This document shows positions 51,717 to 58,668 of a DNA stretch of 58,668 nt, piece after piece. Under the pieces are notes generated by a model, which saw nothing but the letters and a program-made list of their open reading frames with translations, did no database searches and was not told the DNA's origin. The position numbers and the translations under genes were made by a program. Position 1 is the first letter of the stretch; the number at the start of each line of letters is the position of its first letter. This DNA is from an uncultured Ruminococcus sp. (GTDB lineage Bacteria; Bacillota; Clostridia; Oscillospirales; Ruminococcaceae): assembly GCA_902776945.1 (NCBI GenBank), contig CACYSH010000005.1:1-58668 (forward strand), read 5' to 3'.

Positions 51717-52205
51717 GTGGAATACATTAAAGGCATGAAGAAAAGCGGCGATTCGCTGACCGAGATAACCAAGCTGATACAGTACCGCGATATTAACGGC
51801 GAGAACAGGCTTTTCGGCGGCAGGCTAATGGAATGGATAGACGAGGCGGCGGGCGTGGCGGCGATGCGGCATTGCGGCGGCAACGCGGTAACGCTCATGG
51901 TTGACAGCCTTAAATTCAAGAAGGGCGCGTTTATCAATGATATTGTTGTGCTGATAGCCAAAGTAACGTATGTCGGCAGGACTTCTATGGAGGTGCGCGT
52001 TGACAGCTATGTTGAGGAAAAGCCGACGGGACTGCGGCGGGCGATCAATCATGCGTATCTTACCTGTGTACACGTTGATGAAAACGGGCGACCCGTGCCG
52101 ATAGAGTACGGGCTTGAGCCGGTCGGGATAACCGAGCAGGCGGAATGGGAGGGTGCGCAGAAGCGTATTGCAGCAAGAAAGCACCGCACGGCAGAAGGCT
52201 TTTGA
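51717..52205 (+). CDS. Hotdog-fold acyl-CoA thioesterase
   Basis: A 162-residue YkhA/BFIT-type thioesterase: RDINGENRLFGGRLMEWIDEAAGVAAMRHCGG carries the hotdog helix and the Asp region, and VTYVGRTSMEVRVDSYVEE the core strands. A GTG start lies eight bases after GGAGGA and five bases after the kinase stop, so it is co-transcribed with the two-component system. The acyl-CoA substrate is unknown. Confidence 0.88.
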   Translation: MEYIKGMKKSGDSLTEITKLIQYRDINGENRLFGGRLMEWIDEAAGVAAMRHCGGNAVTLMVDSLKFKKGAFINDIVVLIAKVTYVGRTSMEVRVDSYVEEKPTGLRRAINHAYLTCVHVDENGRPVPIEYGLEPVGITEQAEWEGAQKRIAARKHRTAEGF

Positions 52206-52760
52206 AAGATAAGCGCAAAGTGAGGGCAGGACACCGGATCCAGCGCCGGTGCGCTGGCGAGGGGGCACGGGGGCGAGGAGCCCCCGTGCGGGGTATGGGG
52301 CAGCGCCCCATTTGCGCCGCAGGCGCAACCAACGCAAAGCCGACCGTCAAAGCAAATTGTTGCTATCCGCATAATTGAACGGCTAAAATAAAATCGGCAA
52401 TTTCAAGAAAAGCTAACAAAAACGCACAAGCGATAAAATCAGCAGAACGTGACGGAAACAAGTAAATTGCCGATTTTATTTTGCGAAAGAGCGCAGCGAT
52501 TTTCGCAAAGAGGGCGCGAATGTAGGGCAAAATCACAAGTGAGCAATTACGCCAACGGACGGGCGGGAGCAAGCAACCGCCCCACAATGTGCGCTATGTG
52601 AAAACGCTTATTTATTGACAGGTGTATATCCCGGGCAGGTTTCGGGATATGCGCCTTATTTTTTTGCAGCAAAACGGGCGTACACATAGTTGCGTCCCTA
52701 CATAATTGACAAATATCATCGTGTGATTTTTGAGAATTGATTTCCGTGCGTTTTTTGTTG
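52206..52760. repeat. Intergenic region with repeats, including an inverted copy of the hairpin element
   Basis: 52240-52256 and nearby carry the GCGCTGG repeat in inverted orientation. 52390-52477 is the 88-bp AAAATCGGCAATTT..AAATTGCCGATTTT hairpin, reversed relative to copies 1, 2 and 4 (its interior reads as their complement). GGGCGGGAGCAAGCAACCGCCC then CACAAT (about 52561) is a diverged palindrome repeat. No gene is seen. Confidence 0.75.
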
Positions 52761-52766
52761 ATAGTA

Positions 52767-52795
52767 TTGCAATATTTAAAAATTTGTGATATAAT
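52767..52795 (+). promoter_or_regulatory. Promoter of the Ser/Thr kinase operon
   Basis: TTGCAA (52767-52772), 17 bases, TATAAT (52790-52795); transcription would begin near 52802, just before the long inverted repeat. Confidence 0.75.
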
Positions 52796-52818
52796 GAAAA
52801 TAAAACATCTTTAGTATA

Positions 52819-52881
52819 ATACTATTTAATCATCAATCCATAGACAATCTTGGCGGCTATGCCTTGATGATTAAATAGTAT
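52819..52881 (+). promoter_or_regulatory. Long perfect inverted repeat in the kinase leader
   Basis: ATACTATTTAATCATCAA (52819-52836) and its exact complement TTGATGATTAAATAGTAT (52864-52881) flank a 27-base loop that itself contains CATAG/CTATG. The stem is AT-rich with no T-run, so it is not a standard terminator. It lies between the promoter and the kinase ribosome site and could be an operator or an RNA switch. Confidence 0.8.
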
Positions 52882-52920
52882 AAGTCGTTTATCATAGTTA
52901 ACAGGGGAGATGTAAATTTT

Positions 52921-55749
52921 ATGAAATATTGTTGCCGATGTATGAATGCTATGGAAGATAACGAGGAAATATGCTCGCGCTGCGGAATGGAGCAGCGCGT
53001 ATATGTTGCGCCGCCGCATATTTTGTCCGTCGGGACGGTCATTAACGGCAGATACCTTATCGGCGGGATAATCGGCGAGGGCGGGTTCGGTATTACCTAT
53101 ATCGGGCTTGATACCCTGCTTAAATACCGCGTGGCGGTCAAGGAATTTTACCCGAACGGAATGGTTACGCGCAACAATACCGTTTCCACTGATGTACATA
53201 CTATCAAATCCGAGAGCAGTCAGGAATTTTTTTACAAGGCGCGTGAAAATTTCCTGCGCGAGGCTCAGACGCTTGCGCGGTTCAACGAGGAGCCGTCGAT
53301 CGTTTCGGTAAAGGACTTTTTTGACGCGAATAACACGGTCTATATCGTCATGGAGTATCTTGAAGGCATAACGCTGAAACAGCATTTGTATCAGCTGGGC
53401 GGCAAAATGTACTGGCGCGAAGCGGTGTCTCTGCTGATGCCCGTGCTTTATGCGCTTAGGAAAATTCATTCCGAAGGGCTGATACACCGCGACATCAGCC
53501 CTGACAATATTATGATCGTAAAGGGCGGGATCAAGCTGTTGGACTTCGGCGCGGCAAGGGAATACACCGACGAGAAAAGCCTTTCAGTAATGCTAAAGCA
53601 CGGTTACGCGCCTTTTGAGCAGTACACCCGCCGCGGCGATCAGGGCGCATGGACTGATATATACGCATTTTGCGCCACGCTGTACAAATGTATTACCGGA
53701 GAAACGCCGCTCCAGGCGACTGACAGAATAGTTGACGACACCCTTAAAATGCCGATGGAGCTTGGCATAGAAGCGAACAGAGCGCTGGACGACGCTCTGC
53801 GGCGCGGGCTTGCAGTCATGGTCAAGGATCGCATACAGAATGTTGACGAGCTTATAGTGGGTTTGCAGGCGGCGCTTAATGACAGAGGGTTCGCCATGCC
53901 GCCGCAGAGCTATAATGACGGTGAAGCCACGGTCATGATGGATTCTTACATAAGCGCCGAAAATGAGCTTTCTTCAAAGACAGTTGCAGCGGACGTATCT
54001 CCGTTCGGGCAGATAAACCATAACGTTACCGAACGGTATACTCAACCCGCTCCCGCGCCTGTAAAGCCGCAGGCTCCGATACAGACAAACACGCCCGCTC
54101 CTCAGTCCGTAAAGCCGCAGGCTCCTGTACAGATGGCTGCGCCCGCTCCGATTCCCGTAAAGAAAAAGAATACGGCGGTCATCGCGGCGGCAGCAGGGAT
54201 ATTGCTTGTCGGCGGAGGAATATTTGCGGTAAGTGCGCTTAATACCAAAAAGCCGGAAGAACCACAGCCCGCGGCGGTAACGACCGTGACAACTACCGTA
54301 CAGACCACTACCACCGCAAAGCGGAATATCGTGACAACGGCAGCAACCACAACGAAAAAAGAAACGACTACAACAACCGCCGCCGCCACGACTACGACTA
54401 CGGCTGCCACCACTGCAAAGAAGAAAAAGACCACAAAAGAGACCACTGCCGAAGTGAAGGAAAATAATACTCCGCAGCTCGTGAATATCGGCAAGAAATA
54501 CAACATCTATTGCTGGAATACCGAGTTTAAGGAGAGGTTTGAAAGATATTATGAGCCGTCGCGGGATAACTCGCTTTGGAACGGCGTTACCGTGAACTGG
54601 ATAATCAATCCCAACGACGGCAACAACTATCAGAACAAGCTCGATGCCGCTATCATGAAACAGCTTGATGTTGCTGACGATGAAAAGATAGATCTCTTCA
54701 TGGTTGAGGCAGACTACGCCCTGAAATATGTAAATTCCGATGTTCCTCTTGATGTGACAGGCGAGATAGGTCTGACAAATGACGACCTTTCACAGCAGTA
54801 TCAGTACACCAAGGACGTTATGACCGATTCAAACGGTATACTTAAAGGCGTTTCATGGCAGGCTTGTCCCGGACTGTTCCTTTATAACGCTGATTATGCA
54901 AAACAGGTTCTCGGCACCGATGACCCCGATAAGGTTCAGGCTATGATCTCGGACTGGAACAAATTTGAAGAAGTCGCCCACAAGATGAAGGACGCGGGAA
55001 TATTCATGGTATCGGGTTACGACGATACTTACAGATGTTTTTCCAACAACGTTTCCGCGCCGTGGGTAACTAATGGCAGAATAACCATTGACCCGCAGAT
55101 AAAAGCATGGGTCGATCAGACCAAGAGATATTCTGAAATGGGCTATAATAACGGTACCTACCTTTGGGATAGCGAATGGACTGCCGGTCAGAAGATCGAC
55201 GGCAAGGTATTCGGTTACTTCTATTCCTCGTGGGGCATTCCTTTCTGCCTTCTTCCCAACACGCTTGATGTGGGGGAGGACGACGGCGGCAGGCTGGAGG
55301 TCGGCAACGGCGGCTACGGTAAATGGAGAGCCTGTCTGGGTCCCCAGTCGTATTATTGGGGCGGCACATGGATAGTCGGCTGCTACGGCTCGGATAACAT
55401 TGCCATAACAAGAGATATAATGCTGAAACTGACCTGCGACGCTGATATAATGGCTCGGATAACTCAGAACGAGCAGGACTACACCAATAACAAGGCGGCA
55501 ATCAAGAAGCTCATCGACGGCGGCTACACAAATCCGTTCCTCGGCGGACAGAATCACCTCGCATTGCTTGCCGACTCTGCCGAGCGTATAGATCAGCGCA
55601 GTAAGATCTCTGTTTATGATCAGGGCTGCAACGAGGAATTTCAGTTTGCTATGAGTTATTATTTCACCGGCGAGGTGGATTACAATACCGCTCTCGGCTT
55701 TTTCAAAGAGAATATCCTCAATAAGTACAGTGATCTTACCATGAACTGA
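52921..55749 (+). CDS. Receptor Ser/Thr protein kinase with sugar-binding-protein ectodomain
   Basis: A 942-residue membrane kinase. Residues 4-21: CxxC...CxxC zinc ribbon. Residues 45-320: Hanks-type kinase with GEGGFG (52-57), Lys 74 in VAVKEF, HRDISPDN (189-196), DFGAARE (208) and GYAPFEQY as activation segment. One transmembrane helix about 418-438, then a Thr/Lys-rich stalk. Residues about 520-942 form an extracellular solute-binding domain nearly the same as the importer lipoprotein at 45543. A kinase fused to a binding-protein duplicate is unusual; it probably senses the importer's ligand. It heads a two-gene operon with the next kinase. Confidence 0.92.
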   Translation: MKYCCRCMNAMEDNEEICSRCGMEQRVYVAPPHILSVGTVINGRYLIGGIIGEGGFGITYIGLDTLLKYRVAVKEFYPNGMVTRNNTVSTDVHTIKSESSQEFFYKARENFLREAQTLARFNEEPSIVSVKDFFDANNTVYIVMEYLEGITLKQHLYQLGGKMYWREAVSLLMPVLYALRKIHSEGLIHRDISPDNIMIVKGGIKLLDFGAAREYTDEKSLSVMLKHGYAPFEQYTRRGDQGAWTDIYAFCATLYKCITGETPLQATDRIVDDTLKMPMELGIEANRALDDALRRGLAVMVKDRIQNVDELIVGLQAALNDRGFAMPPQSYNDGEATVMMDSYISAENELSSKTVAADVSPFGQINHNVTERYTQPAPAPVKPQAPIQTNTPAPQSVKPQAPVQMAAPAPIPVKKKNTAVIAAAAGILLVGGGIFAVSALNTKKPEEPQPAAVTTVTTTVQTTTTAKRNIVTTAATTTKKETTTTTAAATTTTTAATTAKKKKTTKETTAEVKENNTPQLVNIGKKYNIYCWNTEFKERFERYYEPSRDNSLWNGVTVNWIINPNDGNNYQNKLDAAIMKQLDVADDEKIDLFMVEADYALKYVNSDVPLDVTGEIGLTNDDLSQQYQYTKDVMTDSNGILKGVSWQACPGLFLYNADYAKQVLGTDDPDKVQAMISDWNKFEEVAHKMKDAGIFMVSGYDDTYRCFSNNVSAPWVTNGRITIDPQIKAWVDQTKRYSEMGYNNGTYLWDSEWTAGQKIDGKVFGYFYSSWGIPFCLLPNTLDVGEDDGGRLEVGNGGYGKWRACLGPQSYYWGGTWIVGCYGSDNIAITRDIMLKLTCDADIMARITQNEQDYTNNKAAIKKLIDGGYTNPFLGGQNHLALLADSAERIDQRSKISVYDQGCNEEFQFAMSYYFTGEVDYNTALGFFKENILNKYSDLTMN

Positions 55750-55802
55750 CAACGCTTTTTATTTGATGATTTACGTTATGTATTAGGAGAGAAGACCCAC
55801 AA

Positions 55803-58415
55803 ATGAACTATTGTTATCATTGTCTGAACAAGCTCGACGACGGCATAGACATCTGCCCGCGCTGCGGGTGCGATCAGAGCGTTTATGTCACGCCGCCGCA
55901 TATCTTAGCGCCGGGAACGCTCGTAAATAACCGCTATCTTGTCGGAGGGATACTGGGCGAGGGCGGGTTCGGCATTACCTATATCGGGCTTGATACCCTG
56001 CTTGATTACCATGTCGCGGTAAAGGAATTTTTCCCGAACGGCATGGTAACGCGCAACAGCACCGTTTCTACTGATGTAGTGACGATCAGCACGGGTACAA
56101 ATCACGATTTCTTTTTTAAATCCCGCGAGAACTTTCTCCGCGAGGCACGCACACTGGCAAAGTATACCAAGGAAGAAGGCGTGGTCTCCGTCCGCGACTT
56201 TTTCGAAGCGAACAACACCGTCTATATCGTTATGGAGTACATTGACGGCGTAACGCTCAAAAGGTATCTGAATCAGTCGGGCGGAAAGCTGCCCTGGCGC
56301 GACGCGGTAAGGCTTCTTATGCCCGTGCTGAAAATACTTGCGAAAATTCATTCCGACGGGCTTATCCACCGCGACATCAGCCCCGACAACATAATGCTCG
56401 CCGATGGCGGCGTGAAGCTCCTTGATTTCGGCGCGGCGCGTGACTACACCGACGAAAAGAGCCTTTCGGTAATGCTTAAACACGGCTACGCGCCAATGGA
56501 GCAGTACCGCCGTCACGGCGAGCAAGGCACATGGACGGACGTTTACGCCTTCTGCGCCACGCTGTACAAATGCGTGACGGGCAATGCCCCTCCCGACGCG
56601 CCCGACCGTATTTTCAACGATACGCTCCGGATGCCTTCGGAGCTGGGAATGGAAGTCAGCCCGACGTTTGAGGAAGTCCTGCGGCGCGGGCTGGCGGTAA
56701 GGAACGACGAGCGCATACAGACCGCCGGAGAGCTTATGTCGGGCTTGCAGGCGGCGCTTGCGGATAACGGCACGGCGAACGCCTACAACGCGCAGAATAA
56801 CGCGGACCGGGCGTATCGCGGCGCTCCTGCGGGAGCCGCCGATCTAAGGCAGGCACAGGCGCGGCAGCCTTCACCCGTTCAGATGAACCGCGGCGCACCC
56901 CGTAAGGCTGAACAGACCGAAACCGTTCAGATGAACCGCAGCGTACCCCGTCAGGCGGAACGCCCCGCGCCCGTTCAGGCGGCAGCACCCGCGTATGCGA
57001 ATCAGCCCGTACCCGCTGCGGCGGTAAAAGGAAGAAAGCCGCTGCACCCTGTATTGATAGGGGTAATCGCAGTCTTTAGCTTGTTCTGGCTGATCGTCAT
57101 AATCATGGTGATAATGACAAAAGCCGAAGAGAAGAAAGAGGCGGCGGCAGCCGGCACGGCGGTCATTGAAGCGGAAGAACAGTCCGCAGAAGTCACTGTG
57201 GCTGATGAGCCTGCCGAACCTGCCGCAGTCACCACTGCGGAAAAAGTAATGTCGGGAGTAAGCAGCGTGACCGGGATAAGCTGGAGGATAGAGAACGACG
57301 ATACGCTTATCATAAGCGGTTCGGGCGATATGGGAGAAACGGAACTGTTCGGCGATGTTGTCCCCGCGAAAAGTAAGATAAGAAAGGTGATCATCGAAAA
57401 CGGCGTTACGAGCATTTACGACAAGGCTTTTTATAATTTCAGCGGGCTTGAAAGCGTGACTATCCCCGAAACCGTAACAAGCATCGGCGAAAGTGCATTT
57501 GATTCGTGTATAAGCCTGAAAAGCGCGGATATTCCCGACAGCGTTACCAGTATCGGCGGGTGGGCGTTTGCGTCGTGCAAGAGCCTTGAAAGTGCGACTA
57601 TCTCAAAAAATGTCACGATAATTGAACGCAATACCTTTGCCGAATGCAGTAGCCTTAAAAAGGTGAAGATACCGAGCGGCGTTACAAAAGTCGGGGTAAG
57701 GGCTTTTGCGTGGTGTGAGGCGCTGACAAGCGTGACTATCCCGAACAGCGTTTCGGAATTTGGCAACAAAGCCTTTGAAAATTGTACAAGCCTTACGATA
57801 AAATGCAACAAAGGCTCGGCAGCGGAAAAATACGCCGATGAAAACGGGATAACTTACGACAACGGCGAAAAGACCGTGACAAAATCGGCTGACACGACCG
57901 CTGCGGTTAATGAGGCTTTGGCTGACGGATTTGAAATATCATTGAAGAACGGAGAAAATGTTCTGAAATATTACAGAGGCGAAGGGGGAGATGTAGTCAT
58001 TCCCGGCGGCGTTACTTGCATTGGCGATTCTGTGTTCTATGCCAATACCTCTCTGACGAGCGTTGTTATTCCCAACGGTGTTACGAGAATAGGGGATTAT
58101 GCGTTCGAATTGTGCAAATCTCTGACAAGCATTACTATCCCTGACGGCGTGACTTACATTGGCATAGGGGCGTTCAAAGGCTGCAAATCGCTGAAAAGCG
58201 TTAATATTCCGAACAGCGTGACGAGTATTGAAAGTCAGACCTTTGAAGACTGCGCTAATCTTACAAGCGTTACCATTCCGAAAAGTGTTAAAACCATTGG
58301 CGACGGTGACGACCCGTTTGCACATTGCCCAAATATCACAATAAAATGCAGTAAGGATTCGGCGGCGGAGCGATATGCCATTTTCTATGACAAAAAATAT
58401 GAGCTGATAGATTAA
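55803..58415 (+). CDS. Receptor Ser/Thr protein kinase with BspA-like LRR ectodomain
   Basis: An 870-residue paralogue of the preceding kinase: the same zinc ribbon (Cys 4, 7, 18, 21), GEGGFG, Lys 74, HRDISPDN (189) and DFGAARD (208). A Gln/Pro/Ala linker with repeated VQMNR leads to one transmembrane helix (about 417-438). The outside part holds two blocks of leucine-rich repeats (about 520-690 and 715-855) of the LRR_5 type, such as LTSVTIPNSVSEFGNKAFENC. GGAGA precedes the ATG 53 bases after the first kinase. The same intracellular module with another sensor suggests a paired set. The ligand is unknown. Confidence 0.92.
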   Translation: MNYCYHCLNKLDDGIDICPRCGCDQSVYVTPPHILAPGTLVNNRYLVGGILGEGGFGITYIGLDTLLDYHVAVKEFFPNGMVTRNSTVSTDVVTISTGTNHDFFFKSRENFLREARTLAKYTKEEGVVSVRDFFEANNTVYIVMEYIDGVTLKRYLNQSGGKLPWRDAVRLLMPVLKILAKIHSDGLIHRDISPDNIMLADGGVKLLDFGAARDYTDEKSLSVMLKHGYAPMEQYRRHGEQGTWTDVYAFCATLYKCVTGNAPPDAPDRIFNDTLRMPSELGMEVSPTFEEVLRRGLAVRNDERIQTAGELMSGLQAALADNGTANAYNAQNNADRAYRGAPAGAADLRQAQARQPSPVQMNRGAPRKAEQTETVQMNRSVPRQAERPAPVQAAAPAYANQPVPAAAVKGRKPLHPVLIGVIAVFSLFWLIVIIMVIMTKAEEKKEAAAAGTAVIEAEEQSAEVTVADEPAEPAAVTTAEKVMSGVSSVTGISWRIENDDTLIISGSGDMGETELFGDVVPAKSKIRKVIIENGVTSIYDKAFYNFSGLESVTIPETVTSIGESAFDSCISLKSADIPDSVTSIGGWAFASCKSLESATISKNVTIIERNTFAECSSLKKVKIPSGVTKVGVRAFAWCEALTSVTIPNSVSEFGNKAFENCTSLTIKCNKGSAAEKYADENGITYDNGEKTVTKSADTTAAVNEALADGFEISLKNGENVLKYYRGEGGDVVIPGGVTCIGDSVFYANTSLTSVVIPNGVTRIGDYAFELCKSLTSITIPDGVTYIGIGAFKGCKSLKSVNIPNSVTSIESQTFEDCANLTSVTIPKSVKTIGDGDDPFAHCPNITIKCSKDSAAERYAIFYDKKYELID

Positions 58416-58668
58416 ATACGCATATAGTAAACGACATAAGCGTAGGGGCGCACCTATATGCGCGGGCGCTCACGGGCATGAACAAATTCATGCAGAGCGC
58501 CCCTACACAATATGTACTCCGCACAAAAATTTGTAGGGTGGGGGCTTGCCCCCATACGCATTAACCTATTCTAAAATGCCGTAAAAATCGCGATTTTGTG
58601 GGGCGTTCATGGACACGCAATGCGCACCCATACATGAAAATCGCCTAAATATTTCCGCCTTGGGTTGA
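58416..58668. repeat. Terminal intergenic region with dispersed repeats
   Basis: GTAGGGGCGCACCTATATGC (58441-58460) and the inverted GAGCGCCCCTACA (58495-58507) flank a CATGAACAAATTCATG palindrome. TGTAGGGTGGGGGCTTGCCC follows near 58531, a copy of the palindrome repeat. No gene is seen. Confidence 0.55.

Noticed and set aside
52390-52477. Hairpin repeat read as a terminator for the thioesterase gene
   Set aside because: The inverted ends are 60 bases apart and the same element occurs in places without a gene ending there.

Overview
The window looks like chromosome from a Gram-positive, anaerobic, plant-polysaccharide-using member of the Oscillospiraceae (Ruminococcus-like). This is inferred from the gene content: a GH94 cellobiose phosphorylase, a GH2 glycosidase, LPXTG/sortase genes, FtsEX with M23 peptidases, a eukaryote-type HisA, BspA-like leucine-rich repeats, strong AGGAGG ribosome sites and textbook TTGACA-N17-TATAAT promoters. 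No phage, integrase or CRISPR array was seen. One RNA gene, RNase P RNA, is clear.

Layout. 1-3270 (minus): an operon of three related small lipoproteins, a YtrA-type GntR repressor, an ABC ATPase and a permease that runs off the left edge. Its promoter carries a perfect 10-bp inverted-repeat operator. 3877-8312: a cohesin-like membrane-anchored surface protein, a GH2 glycosidase and an XRE regulator whose promoter sequence recurs 350 bp away facing no gene. 9435-14216: cellobiose phosphorylase, divergent from a LacI-sensor/GGDEF protein. 14558-17518 (minus): a GlpA-like FAD dehydrogenase (with an apparent internal deletion), a second FAD oxidoreductase and a DUF1667 protein. 17674-18928: an Rpn-type nuclease gene with its 3' end duplicated. 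19095-24190 (minus): transglutaminase lipoprotein, hisA, ddl, murI and a DUF1934 gene, with two related heptad-repeat elements directly after the hisA and ddl stop codons. 24317-26231: a candidate small RNA, an esterase and rnpB. 26458-29225: LPXTG protein, sortase, membrane protein. 29420-36512: an aminotransferase, a giant LRR/coiled-coil/TerD protein and a secreted FN3 protein. 37569-43642: a CdaR/PucR regulator, then ftsE-ftsX and two M23 peptidases. 44449-49005: a LacI regulator and a sugar ABC importer (binding protein plus two permeases, no ATPase). 49617-52205: a LytTR/GHKL two-component pair and a thioesterase. 52921-58415: two tandem receptor Ser/Thr kinases.

The most striking system is at the right end. 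Both kinases share a zinc-ribbon/kinase/transmembrane module but carry unrelated ectodomains. The ectodomain of the first is a near copy (about 80% identical by eye) of the sugar-binding lipoprotein encoded about 8 kb upstream; that of the second is a BspA-like LRR array. This suggests a kinase that senses the same ligand that the neighbouring importer captures. A second unusual protein is the 1475-residue LRR/TerD fusion. Carbohydrate sensing is a theme of the window: a sugar-type sensor on a diguanylate cyclase, LacI regulation, and a binding protein on a kinase.

Intergenic space is dense with dispersed repeats: a hairpin bounded by AAAATCGGCAATTT and its complement, a CCTAAGACTTTTGG tail, a GGGGGCAAGCCCCC palindrome, a CCAGCGC..GCGCTGG palindrome, and the heptad elements. 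Identifications come from reading sequence motifs; no database search or computed alignment was run.
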